Positions 1 through 8,291 of a stretch of DNA of 64,000 nucleotides are shown here, one piece after another. The translations under genes and the position numbers were made by a program. The notes beneath the pieces were generated by a model. The model was given only the letters and a program-made list of their open reading frames with translations, had not been told where the DNA came from and ran no database searches. The stretch spans positions 124,001 to 188,000 of the forward strand of contig CAIYWC010000037.1 of NCBI GenBank assembly GCA_903929795.1. The letters are read 5' to 3'. This DNA is from an uncultured Myxococcales bacterium. Its GTDB lineage: Bacteria; Myxococcota_A; UBA9042. Within the stretch, counting starts at the first letter, position 1. Each line of letters starts with the position of its first letter.

Positions 1-2318
1 CGGGTTGGGACCTGCATTTTGGCTACGGCCGCAACAACGTCGCGGCGTCGGTGAAGATGGTCGCGTCGACGGAGATTCCGCCCGAGGCGGACATCTTGCT
101 GCCGACCTGGTTTGAGCCGATCGAGGTGACCAAGACCGCGAAATACACGGTGACTGGCCGCGTGGGCGCGCGCGCGGATGGCACGGCTTCACGTTATGCG
201 AAATACAGCTATGTGCTGGAATACGCGAAGGGAATCGACCCCAAGAGCGGCTGGACGACCATCAAGGCCGGCACGGATGTGGCGGCCTTCAGCGGCAACA
301 TCGCCGACTGGGACGTGGCGACCGCCGCGCAGTCGGTCGATTTCACCGCGCCGCTGACCGACCACGACCAGTACAGCTTCACGCTGCGCCTGCGCGTGAC
401 CGCGACGCACCCGGACGGTTCGGTATTGAACAACGAATTCCGCAAGTCGCTCGCACTGTTCAAGGATCCGGACCTGCTGCCGGGCTTCCCGATCCGCAAC
501 CTGGCGTCGATCGAGGCGTCGGGCAAGATGTTCGACATCGACGGCGACGGCAAGGATGAGTTCATCCTGCCGAATTCCGACGGCCGCGTGCATGCGTTCA
601 AGGCGGACGGTTCCGAGCCCAACGGCTGGCCGGTGTGGTCGCCGCTGCGCCGCGAGCTCTCGGAAGATTTCATTTACAACATCATCGGTTCCACCGGCCG
701 GCCCAAGGCCTGCGCGCTGCGGACCGACAAGACCGGCTGCCTCGCCAAGAACGGCAGCCTGAAGCCGGAATTCCACGAGATGATCACCGGCACGCCGGCG
801 ATCGGCGACCTGGACGGCGACGGCAAAGTGGAAGTGATTTTCACGACTTATGACGGCACCGTCAACGTCGTCGAGCCCGACGGCAGCGCGCGCCCGGGCT
901 TCCCCGTGCACGTCGACCGCGCCCGCGCCAAGCTGTCCGACGAGACGCACCTCTGGGACGACGGCATCTTCTCGGCGCCGTCACTGGGCGACATGGACGG
1001 CGATGGCAAGCTGGAGATCGTGGTCGGTGCGATGGACGGCCAGCTGTACATGTGGCGCCACGACGGCACGATGCAACACGGCTTCCCCGTGGAGGTCGTT
1101 GATCACAGCAAGCCGGGCCAGGGCGACCGCATCATCACCACGCCGTCGATCGGCGACGTCGACAACGACGGCACGCTGGACATCGCGCTGGGTACCAACG
1201 AAGTGTTCGGCGCCGATCAGGCCAAGAACGAAGCGCGCGGCTACGTGCTGCACGGCGACGGCACGTATTTCAAGGGCTTTCCCGTCACGACCTATGGCAT
1301 TCAGGCCTACGTGCTGCCTGAAGTCGGCTCGGGCGTGCCGGGCAACGCGACACTTGTCGATTTGGACGGCGACAAGAAGCTGGAGGTCAACTTCGACACG
1401 ATCGGCTCGGCGGGCACGTTCTTTACCTGGGACGCCAAGACCTACTGCGTCGGCAAAAAGCCCGGCACCTGCACGTCGACCTTCACCAACTCCGCGTCGA
1501 ATTTCGGTCCCAAGTCCAACACGACGGAGAAGACCGCGGCGTTCGTGCTCATCTCGGACGGCTCGGTCGGCCACATCGACCCGGGCGGTGGCATCGATTT
1601 CGTCAAGGCTTCCGCGGGCTTTGATTTCGCGCTGACGTTCGCCTCGGGCGGCCAGCGCGCCAACTTCGACCACCTGCTTGGCGCGTACGACAGCTTTACC
1701 GGCAAGATGCTGGAAGGCTGGCCGCGCGTGATCGACGACTGGCAGTTCTTCTCGAACCCGAGCATCGTCGATTTGGACGCCGACAAGAACCCGGAAGTCG
1801 TCGCGGCGTCGGCGGGCTACCTCGTGCACGCGTGGAACTATCTGGGCGACGAGCCCACCGGCTTTCCGCACTTCACGATGGGCTGGATGCTGGCCTCGCC
1901 CGCGGTCGGCGACATGGACGGCGACGGCAAATTCGACGTCGCCATCGGCTCGCGCGACGGCTGGATCTTCGCTTGGGGCACGCGCAAGGGCGTCATCAAG
2001 GGCGCCATCAACGAATGGCCGATGCACGGCCATGACTTACACAACACGGACAACTACAGCGCGCCGATCAACCCGTACGCCAAGGCCGCGCCCGACGCGG
2101 GCTCAACGGACGCCGCGGACGCAAGCGACACAGGCGGCGTCGATGGCATCACTGCGGTCGACATCGCGACCGGCGGCACGCCCACCGACAGCCAGGCGCC
2201 CGCCAAGGGCGGCTGCACCGCGGGCACGGGCGGCAGCAACGGCGCCGGCGCGTTCCTCGGCCTGATCCTGCTGGCAGCGCTGGTCGTACGTCGCCGCCTC
2301 TTCGCCCCGGCGCGGTGA
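1..2318 (+). CDS. Subtilase (S8)/FG-GAP repeat surface protein with MYXO-CTERM-like tail, 5' end missing
   Basis: The reading frame is open from base 3 and runs off the left edge, so the protein lacks its N-terminus. The first visible residues (GWDLHFGYGRNN then AAS) resemble the end of a subtilisin catalytic domain (GYGRxNxxxAV), so the missing part is probably an S8 protease; the triad itself is not visible. Then follows a beta-rich stretch and seven calcium-binding FG-GAP/VCBS motifs of the DxDGDGxxE type (for example IGDLDGDGKVEV, LGDMDGDGKLEI, VGDMDGDGKFDV) that suggest a beta-propeller. The C-terminus has a GGCTAG motif, a hydrophobic segment and RRR, as in MYXO-CTERM sorting tails cleaved by myxosortases. 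It is predicted to be exported and surface-anchored. Protease assignment is inferred from a short segment only. Confidence 0.8.
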   Translation, partial: GWDLHFGYGRNNVAASVKMVASTEIPPEADILLPTWFEPIEVTKTAKYTVTGRVGARADGTASRYAKYSYVLEYAKGIDPKSGWTTIKAGTDVAAFSGNIADWDVATAAQSVDFTAPLTDHDQYSFTLRLRVTATHPDGSVLNNEFRKSLALFKDPDLLPGFPIRNLASIEASGKMFDIDGDGKDEFILPNSDGRVHAFKADGSEPNGWPVWSPLRRELSEDFIYNIIGSTGRPKACALRTDKTGCLAKNGSLKPEFHEMITGTPAIGDLDGDGKVEVIFTTYDGTVNVVEPDGSARPGFPVHVDRARAKLSDETHLWDDGIFSAPSLGDMDGDGKLEIVVGAMDGQLYMWRHDGTMQHGFPVEVVDHSKPGQGDRIITTPSIGDVDNDGTLDIALGTNEVFGADQAKNEARGYVLHGDGTYFKGFPVTTYGIQAYVLPEVGSGVPGNATLVDLDGDKKLEVNFDTIGSAGTFFTWDAKTYCVGKKPGTCTSTFTNSASNFGPKSNTTEKTAAFVLISDGSVGHIDPGGGIDFVKASAGFDFALTFASGGQRANFDHLLGAYDSFTGKMLEGWPRVIDDWQFFSNPSIVDLDADKNPEVVAASAGYLVHAWNYLGDEPTGFPHFTMGWMLASPAVGDMDGDGKFDVAIGSRDGWIFAWGTRKGVIKGAINEWPMHGHDLHNTDNYSAPINPYAKAAPDAGSTDAADASDTGGVDGITAVDIATGGTPTDSQAPAKGGCTAGTGGSNGAGAFLGLILLAALVVRRRLFAPAR

Positions 2319-2367
2319 CCGAAATGGGGTAGTCGACACGGGTCAGCAAGGCTGGAAGGAAAGCGTC

Positions 2368-2769
2368 ATGGCAGTCACGGAAGTCCGCAACGCCTGTTAC
2401 AAATGCGAAGAGGAGCTGGTCTTTGACGTCAAGATCGGCCGGCTGGACACGTGCCCGAACTGCGGCGCGTATCTGCACTCGTGTCGCAATTGCAAATTCT
2501 GGAGCATTTCCGCGCACAACCAGTGCATCGAGAACCAAGGCGAGTTCATCCGCGACCGCGAGGCCGGCAACTTCTGCGGCTTTTTCCAGTTTCGCGTGGT
2601 CGGCGAGGACGCCAGCGCGGAGATCAACGCCCACAAAGCCAAGCTGGACGCGATGTTCGGCGGCGGCGCGGCCAAGCCTGCGGTGAGCTGGGGCGCGCCG
2701 GAGGGTCAGAAATCCGAGCGTCCCGAGGACGTGGCGCGGGCGAAGCTGGATGCGCTGTTCAAAAAATAG
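2368..2769 (+). CDS. Small zinc-ribbon protein of unknown function
   Basis: A 133-residue protein with eight cysteines in the first 70 residues: CxxC at 10/13, 29/32 and 39/42, plus C53 and C70. The spacing suggests one or two zinc-ribbon-like metal sites (CYKC, CPNC, CRNC). The remaining 60 residues are charged, with two copies of a KLDAxF motif (KLDAMF near residue 91 and KLDALF at the C-terminus), which may be a short docking peptide. There is no signal peptide, so it is probably cytoplasmic. The ATG is preceded by GGAAGGA. It is followed 9 bp later by a small membrane protein gene and may be co-transcribed with it. The function is not recognised. Confidence 0.75.
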   Translation: MAVTEVRNACYKCEEELVFDVKIGRLDTCPNCGAYLHSCRNCKFWSISAHNQCIENQGEFIRDREAGNFCGFFQFRVVGEDASAEINAHKAKLDAMFGGGAAKPAVSWGAPEGQKSERPEDVARAKLDALFKK

Positions 2770-2778
2770 CGGCCAACC

Positions 2779-3150
2779 ATGACCCGCCTCACCGTCGTGC
2801 TCAGCCACTTGTGCAACCTCGCGCTCTTTGTGCACTTTCTGTGCGCGTCGCACCCCGGGCTGGCGGCACTGACGCTGGCGATTGCGCTGACCCTGTGGTC
2901 GCACCGCACGTGGGGCGTTGTGCTCAACCAGCTGCTGCTGCTGGTGGGCGCGGCGACGTGGCTGGACGCCGCCGGCGATGTGCTGGCCGAGCACCTCGAT
3001 GAGGGCCAACGCTACCGGATGCTGTGCATTTTTGGCGACTTGGCCACGCTGGCGCTCGTAGCGGCGGGGCTGTGGTTGTGGCCGCGCGTGCGCGACGGCT
3101 GGATTCGCGTGCCGCAAATCCCGCCGGACATGCCGTCGCTCGGCAGCTGA
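2779..3150 (+). CDS. Small four-helix membrane protein, unknown
   Basis: A 123-residue hydrophobic protein with four likely transmembrane segments (about residues 4-24, 28-42, 46-64 and 84-104) and a short polar C-terminal tail. It has no recognisable domain or catalytic motif. The gene starts 9 bp after the zinc-ribbon gene on the same strand, which supports it being expressed. It is called as a gene because of its position, its codon use and its regular helix pattern, but the function is unknown. Confidence 0.6.
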   Translation: MTRLTVVLSHLCNLALFVHFLCASHPGLAALTLAIALTLWSHRTWGVVLNQLLLLVGAATWLDAAGDVLAEHLDEGQRYRMLCIFGDLATLALVAAGLWLWPRVRDGWIRVPQIPPDMPSLGS

Positions 3151-3200
3151 CCAAGCCAACGGATTGACGTGTTGGACATGGCCCGGCGAAGTAGCGGCCT

Positions 3201-3533
3201 CTACTCGGATTCCCACTCCGCCCAGTTCGTCCGGCTCAGCACAAATTCATCAATCGGCGTCAACACTTGCGCGTGAATCTTCGCCGCAGCGTGGTCCAGA
3301 ATCGCCCGCAACTCCGCCGTCGTGCGCACGCGCTGGCAGCGGATCGAGCCCTCCGGCGTCTCCACCAGCACGGTGAGGCCCTGGATGCAGCCGGAGAGGC
3401 ACGGCTCGCGCGTGATCGGCAACTTCTGGTGGCGCGCGCTCGCCCACGCCCGCGCCGCGTCGGTCAAATCCCGCAGGGAATCGCAGACTTCGCCGGGCTT
3501 CTTGCGGCACACGGCGCAGATCGAGAGCTCCAT
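3201..3533 (-). CDS. DUF1636-like metal-binding/ferredoxin-like protein
   Basis: A 110-residue soluble protein with ICAVC at residues 5-9, Cys17 and a PCLSGC motif at 43-48. This CxxC plus CLxGC arrangement resembles the DUF1636 and thioredoxin-like [2Fe-2S] ferredoxin families, where the cysteines bind metal or an iron-sulfur cluster. It is the last gene of a three-gene minus-strand operon: it starts 3 bp after the stop of the LolA-like gene. The family assignment rests on the cysteine pattern and length; the physiological role is unknown. Confidence 0.65.
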   Translation of the reverse strand: MELSICAVCRKKPGEVCDSLRDLTDAARAWASARHQKLPITREPCLSGCIQGLTVLVETPEGSIRCQRVRTTAELRAILDHAAAKIHAQVLTPIDEFVLSRTNWAEWESE

Positions 3534-3536
3534 CGC

Positions 3537-4313
3537 CTACTGGCCGAGCGCTTCCGGCTGGAACGCCGCGTCGGGCAGCACGACTTTCGTATCGATTTCA
3601 CGGGTTTCCACCGTCGTGGTCGAACCGCGCACGTGATTTTGCATGTGGAATTTCTTCAGCGTGGCGCCGCCGTCCGCCGTGTCGATCGCATCGACGGTCA
3701 GCGTTTTCAGCAGCTTGCCGTCCTTGCCGTAGAATGTCATCTGCCTGGGAACACTCAGTTTTTCGTCAATCCACAGCTCGACTTTGCTGTACGCCTCGTC
3801 GGGGTCCGGCGTCGTCACTTCCACGCGCGCGCACGGCACGCCGCCGACCGTCTCGCTGGCCAGCTTGCGGGTCTCGCCGCTCTGCATGCCGTGGCTGTCC
3901 AGGTCGCCAAAGCTGAAATCCGTGTCCATGAATGCCGCGTTGCGCTGTGATCCGCCGATGCGCCGCAGCCGCCGGGTCTTGGGCAGCCACAGGAACTGCT
4001 GCGCCGGCTGGGTCTTGCCCTGCTCGAGCATCAACAACTCCACGCCCGCGTCCTCCGCCGGCTGCAAGAACGTGATGCGCGACCGCATCTTGCCGTCCTT
4101 GCGCACCACGCGCGCCAGCGTCAGCCAGGTCTTTTCCTTGCCCGACGCCAGCCGCAGCGTCAGCGCGGTCTTGGACTGCCCCGCCTGGAAGCCCGCGGCA
4201 TTCTTGGCCATCACCGCATCCAGCAGCTTGCGCGCCGCCGGATCGTCTGCCGCGTGCGCGACGTTGGCCGTGAACAGGACCGCCGTTGTCAAAATCGCCA
4301 AGTATTGAAACAT
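3537..4313 (-). CDS. Outer-membrane lipoprotein-sorting (LolA/RseB-like) periplasmic protein
   Basis: A 258-residue protein with a signal peptide (cleavage expected after VAHA, residue 21) and the beta-rich, LolA-like fold seen in outer membrane lipoprotein-sorting family proteins. Typical family segments are visible: RSRITFLQP, FLWLPKTRRLRRI, MDTDFSFGDL and the WIDEKLSVPRQMTFYGKDGK strand pair. Members bind lipoproteins or lipids in the periplasm; the true ligand here is unknown. The ATG has an AGGA site 6 bp upstream. It lies 8 bp after the SpeD-like gene and 3 bp before the DUF1636-like gene, so the three are probably one transcript, although no shared pathway is evident. Confidence 0.8.
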   Translation of the reverse strand: MFQYLAILTTAVLFTANVAHAADDPAARKLLDAVMAKNAAGFQAGQSKTALTLRLASGKEKTWLTLARVVRKDGKMRSRITFLQPAEDAGVELLMLEQGKTQPAQQFLWLPKTRRLRRIGGSQRNAAFMDTDFSFGDLDSHGMQSGETRKLASETVGGVPCARVEVTTPDPDEAYSKVELWIDEKLSVPRQMTFYGKDGKLLKTLTVDAIDTADGGATLKKFHMQNHVRGSTTTVETREIDTKVVLPDAAFQPEALGQ

Positions 4314-4321
4314 GTTCCGTC

Positions 4322-5137
4322 CTACTGCGGCCGCGACTGCAGCCAGGCCTTGGTCCGCGCGTGCTCGGGCTCGCGCTCCGTGCGCCGCGTGCGATACCCG
4401 CAGCCGCGCGCGATCAGTTGCACCGCGTGATTCTTGCCGGGAAACGCGGCCTTCAGCTCGTCAAGCACGTCGCTGGTGTCGAAGAATTTGCACGAGAAGA
4501 TGTCAAAGAATGCCTCGTGCGTCGCCTCGTTGATGTGCACAGCGATGTGGCTCTCCGCGATCATGGTCATCGCCGACAGAACGGACGTCCCATCCGCCAT
4601 CCGCGAGCGCAACACGTAGGGCCGCATGATCGGCGTCATGTCGATGCGCGGCGGCAGGTTGTCGAACAGCTTGAACAGGGAATCCATGCTGCTCGGCCCG
4701 GTGTAACCTTGGATATTGATGAGCAAATGCGGGCCAAAATCGTCCTCTGGCTGGACGCGCACTTCGTCGAACCGCTCGGGACGCAGCGCCGTGTGCACGT
4801 CGACGTTGCGCGTCGGCAGCGCGGTCCGCAGCAGCCGCGTCAGCTCACCGTTGTCGAACGCCACCGGGGCAACGAGATCGGCGAAATAGCACTCGCGAAA
4901 GCTGAATGTGTGCAGCGTCAGGTGACCACCGGGCAGGAACACAAAACCGGAGACGCCGCAGTCGTCAGGCTCCACGCCGTTGTAATACGGCAAAAGCATA
5001 GGCGGCATAGCGGGTTGCAGGCCAAGGCGCTCCGGCAGCTCTTCCAGCAGCTCGTGCACAAGCCGAATGTCGTCAAAGCGCGACCGGTGACCGCCGAAGC
5101 CGTCCAGCGTAGAATGTTGCAGAGTCGTTGGCGTCAT
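4322..5137 (-). CDS. Two-domain (fused) SpeD-like S-adenosylmethionine decarboxylase homologue
   Basis: A 271-residue protein that looks like two tandem SpeD domains. Class 1 SpeD enzymes are about 120-130 residues and self-cleave at a Glu-Ser bond in an ESH motif to make a pyruvoyl cofactor. The C-terminal half keeps this motif as E195-S196-H197, followed by HIN and the catalytic-type cysteine C216 in DIFSC. The N-terminal half aligns as well (GVSGFVFLPGGHLTLHTF, residues 61-78) but has Gly-Gly in place of Glu-Ser and no matching Cys, so it should be catalytically dead. AdoMet decarboxylase makes the aminopropyl donor for spermidine; some SpeD homologues act on other amino acids, so the substrate is uncertain. 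No speE lies nearby. It heads a three-gene operon. Confidence 0.75.
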   Translation of the reverse strand: MTPTTLQHSTLDGFGGHRSRFDDIRLVHELLEELPERLGLQPAMPPMLLPYYNGVEPDDCGVSGFVFLPGGHLTLHTFSFRECYFADLVAPVAFDNGELTRLLRTALPTRNVDVHTALRPERFDEVRVQPEDDFGPHLLINIQGYTGPSSMDSLFKLFDNLPPRIDMTPIMRPYVLRSRMADGTSVLSAMTMIAESHIAVHINEATHEAFFDIFSCKFFDTSDVLDELKAAFPGKNHAVQLIARGCGYRTRRTEREPEHARTKAWLQSRPQ

Positions 5138-5199
5138 GGTTCACCGGGGCAGGCAGGCAGGCGCATGGCGCGCGAGGTCCACAAGGAGCAGAGCGCGGC

Positions 5200-6747
5200 A
5201 TGATGGCGGAAAGTCCGATGCGGGGCAACACAAAGCGTGGTCGGTGGCTCTGGCCGCTGGTGCTGGCGCTGTGGCCGCTGAACGCACAAGCTGATGAACC
5301 TACGCTGTTTTCCGGCACCTGGGTCAGCGTGCTGGGCATGGACACGCAGGCCGACGCGCCGGGCGAGGACCTGCTGGTGCTGCGCAACCGCCTGGATCTG
5401 GACCTGCGCCACCCGATTTCCGACACGATGCGGGTGAAGATCGCTGCGCGGCTGTGGCAGCGGACCTCGGCGGCGCGCACGGACAGCGATGGCTGGAAGC
5501 TGGACGTGAACGGCCATTTCCCGGATTTCGGCTTGCGATACGACCAGTTGGCGGAGCTGCGCGAGGCGTATGTCCAATGGGATCTTGGCCCGGGGCGGCT
5601 GACCGTGGGCCGGGACATCGTGCAGTGGGGCGCGCTGGAAATGCAGAGCCCGTGGCGGATCTGGAACCCGGTGGACTACAGCCAGGGCATCCTCGGCGCG
5701 CTCAACCCGGACGACACGCCGATCCTGGCCGACTGGATGGTGCGCTGGTCCCAACCGCTGGCCGGCGGCCGGTTTGAGGGCATTTTCCAGCCGTTTTTCA
5801 CCGAGCACCGCTTCAGCCCGTTTGCCACCGACACCGCGGTTGTGCGCCCGGACGTCGGTCCGCCGCTGCCGCAGGGCATGTTCCAGATGCTGCGGCACAT
5901 CGATCTGCGGCTCGACCGGCAGCTGGGCGACGCGCTGACGACCGCGCTGAACCCGCCGCCGGCGACGCCGCTGGCGGGCTCGATGGGCGCGCGCTGGCTT
6001 GTGAATACCGGCAACTGGGAGCTTGGCGTCGCGGCGATCTTCAACTGGGACCGGATGCCGATCCTGCATTTTGACCCGAACGTCGCGACGATGCTGGGCA
6101 AGATGGCGGCGGTGGGCTTTGACACGGCCAAGCAGGTCGCGCTGCTGGGCGACCCGGAATACCAGGCAGCGCAGGCGGCGGTGACGGCGTCAGGCAAGGG
6201 GCCGCTGGACCTGGTCAGCGCGGATTGGCAGCGCCGGCTGACACTTGGCGGCCAATGGAGCGTGGAAGTCGCAGAGGGCTGGATCGTCCGCGGCGATCTG
6301 GCGTACGCGCCCAAGGTCGGCAGCGCGCTGGGCCGCGTGGTGTTCACGGACAAATTCGAGCCGCTGGTCACGTCCATGCTGCTGACCGGCGCCGGCGTGG
6401 AATGGACCCACGGCGACACGCTGGCGGCTGTGGTTGAGGCGACCTGGAATTTCGCGATGGACGTGCCGCAAGCCCAGCCGCTGTTCCTGATGGCGCGCCA
6501 CCAGGTGGTGGTGACGGGCGGCGGGCAGTGGAAATTCGGCGAAAATCAGGCTTGGGCGCTGCAAATGGGCGGCATGTACGGGATCTCGCTGGGCGACTGG
6601 GCGGCGCTGCCGCGGCTGAGCTGGAAATTTGCCGATGGCTGGCAGGCGGGCCTGAGCGCGGCGTTCACCGGCGGGCCGCTGCTGAGCCCGGGCGGGCTAT
6701 ACAAGACCGACGATCAGGTGCTTGTGGATATCCGGCTGGTGTTTTGA
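5200..6747 (+). CDS. Outer-membrane beta-barrel protein (DUF1302-like)
   Basis: A 515-residue protein with an N-terminal signal peptide (LWPLVLALWPLNAQA) and long runs of alternating hydrophobic beta strands ending in VDIRLVF, the terminal phenylalanine typical of outer membrane barrels. Segments such as RLTVGRDIVQWG and SPWRIWNPVDYSQG resemble the DUF1302/alginate-export-like porin families. The start at 5200 was chosen because AAGGAG lies 11 bp upstream and because an earlier start would place a non-signal sequence in front. It is divergent from the SpeD-like gene, with 62 bp between start codons. The transported substrate cannot be predicted. Confidence 0.75.
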   Translation: MMAESPMRGNTKRGRWLWPLVLALWPLNAQADEPTLFSGTWVSVLGMDTQADAPGEDLLVLRNRLDLDLRHPISDTMRVKIAARLWQRTSAARTDSDGWKLDVNGHFPDFGLRYDQLAELREAYVQWDLGPGRLTVGRDIVQWGALEMQSPWRIWNPVDYSQGILGALNPDDTPILADWMVRWSQPLAGGRFEGIFQPFFTEHRFSPFATDTAVVRPDVGPPLPQGMFQMLRHIDLRLDRQLGDALTTALNPPPATPLAGSMGARWLVNTGNWELGVAAIFNWDRMPILHFDPNVATMLGKMAAVGFDTAKQVALLGDPEYQAAQAAVTASGKGPLDLVSADWQRRLTLGGQWSVEVAEGWIVRGDLAYAPKVGSALGRVVFTDKFEPLVTSMLLTGAGVEWTHGDTLAAVVEATWNFAMDVPQAQPLFLMARHQVVVTGGGQWKFGENQAWALQMGGMYGISLGDWAALPRLSWKFADGWQAGLSAAFTGGPLLSPGGLYKTDDQVLVDIRLVF

Positions 6748-6758
6748 GGCGCGCGGCG

Positions 6759-7883
6759 TCAGATCGCCGTGCTGATCGCCCACAGCTGCTCAAAATACGC
6801 GACGACGGCGGTCACGGCGGCGGCAAACTGCGTCTTCACGCCGGCCTCGTGGTAGCTGACAAAGCCGCCGTAGCCCCAGTTGTTGCTGCCCAAGAGGACC
6901 GCGCCGTCGATCACGATGAACTTGGCGTGGGTGATGACCGTGCTCGGGTCGTTGCGCACCTGCACGCCGAGGTTTTTCAGATACGTGCCGGCGTCGGCGT
7001 TGATCGTCGGATCGCCACCGTCGCTCGCCGGCGACAGGTCCAGCACCGCACGCACCGGCACGCCGCGCTTGACCGCCGCTGCAACGTCCGCGAGCACCGC
7101 CTGGACGTCGGAATCGTCCGTGTTCATCGCATAGGTGCACAGCAAAATCCGCGTCTTGGCCGCCTGGATGAGCGGCTGGACCAGCGCCTTGTAGCTGCCT
7201 TCCGTGTACATCGCCACGTTGGGATCACTGCTTGTCGCGACTTTTTTCATCGTCGTCGGCGCGGTCCACAGCGCCTGAAAATAGCCCGCCATCACGGCAT
7301 TGGCCGCCGCGTCGCGCACCAGAAAATTGGTCTCGTTGTTGTAGAACAAGGACGACTGCGACCAGTTGGTCGAGCCGACGATGAAACCCTGCTCGCTGCG
7401 GATCAGCTTGACATGCGTGCGTACCTTGGGGGAGTCAAGCTTGGCGTCGATGCCGGCCGTCTTCAAGTCCGCGACAACCAAGGCGTTGTTGGCGATCTCG
7501 TCGTCCATCAGCACGCGCACTTGCACGCCGCGCGCCTGGGCTTCTTTCAGCGCACCGACCAGGATTGCCAGGTAGGAGCTGCTCGCCGTCGTCTCGTATG
7601 CGGTCACGTCCAGCTGCGCGTGCGCGGTCTGGATGACGGCCAGCGCGCCGCCCATGTAGTCCTTGTTCGCCTTGAGCTCCAGCACCGGTCCGGGAGGCAG
7701 ATTGGCCACGACCGGCGGCACGTCGGCCGCCACGGCGTCGGTCGCCGGCTGGACGCCGGTGTCAACGGCGACCGCTGCGTCCGTCGCGGCATCGGGCGGC
7801 GCCACATACGTCGCTCCACCCGCCGCAGGGGTAGCGGCGCAACCAGCAGCGGCCAAGGCAACGAGCCAAGCGCGCCAGTTCAC
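6759..7883 (-). CDS. Phospholipase D-like (HKD) lipoprotein
   Basis: A 374-residue protein with two phospholipase D motifs. The second is canonical: H319xK321 with D326, followed by GSNNW. The first has H157xK159 but Glu164 where Asp is usual, followed by GSTNW. The start is a GTG that overlaps the stop of the receiver gene (GTGA) and gives a short lipoprotein-type signal with Cys15 (AAAGC). A low-complexity Asp/Ala/Val linker follows. PLD enzymes form a covalent phosphohistidine intermediate; the substrate could be phospholipid, cardiolipin or nucleic acid. Predicted to be membrane-anchored in the envelope. It is the last gene of the FHA-receiver-PLD operon. Confidence 0.85.
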   Translation of the reverse strand: MNWRAWLVALAAAGCAATPAAGGATYVAPPDAATDAAVAVDTGVQPATDAVAADVPPVVANLPPGPVLELKANKDYMGGALAVIQTAHAQLDVTAYETTASSSYLAILVGALKEAQARGVQVRVLMDDEIANNALVVADLKTAGIDAKLDSPKVRTHVKLIRSEQGFIVGSTNWSQSSLFYNNETNFLVRDAAANAVMAGYFQALWTAPTTMKKVATSSDPNVAMYTEGSYKALVQPLIQAAKTRILLCTYAMNTDDSDVQAVLADVAAAVKRGVPVRAVLDLSPASDGGDPTINADAGTYLKNLGVQVRNDPSTVITHAKFIVIDGAVLLGSNNWGYGGFVSYHEAGVKTQFAAAVTAVVAYFEQLWAISTAI

Positions 7884-8290
7884 GCAGAAGCCACCGTTCC
7901 GGGCTTGTGGTTCTTCGCCGCCAGCGCCGCCAGCTTCTCCAGCAGCTCCGGAATCAGGAACGGCTTGTCCAGGTGATCGTCCGCGCCGTAGAGCGGGGCC
8001 GTCATCTCGTTCAAGTTCGGGCCAATCGCGGTCAGCATCAGGATGCCCACGTCGTTGAATTCCGCCCGAGCGCGCAGGGATTTGCACACTTCCCAGCCAT
8101 TCATCTGCGGCATCATGACGTCCAGCACGATGAGGTCCGGCTTGTGGGCCAGCGCCGAGCGCAGCGCCTCTTCCCCGTCATATGCCAGCGCGATGCGGTA
8201 CCCTTCCGCGACCAGCGTCTTGCGCAGGATGCCCGCGATCTCCAGGTCGTCTTCCGCAACCAACACATTCAAACCATTGTCTTTTGGCAT
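7880..8290 (-). CDS. Stand-alone response-regulator receiver protein
   Basis: A 136-residue protein that is only a CheY-like receiver domain. The acidic pocket (E13-D14), phospho-acceptor D57 in LIVLDVMMP, T87 and K109 (DKPF) are all present, so it should be phosphorylated by a histidine kinase. No output domain and no kinase gene are nearby, so it presumably works by protein contact. It starts 1 bp after the FHA gene stop and overlaps the PLD gene by four bases, which indicates translational coupling. Confidence 0.92.
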   Translation of the reverse strand: MPKDNGLNVLVAEDDLEIAGILRKTLVAEGYRIALAYDGEEALRSALAHKPDLIVLDVMMPQMNGWEVCKSLRARAEFNDVGILMLTAIGPNLNEMTAPLYGADDHLDKPFLIPELLEKLAALAAKNHKPGTVASA

Positions 8291-8291
8291 G

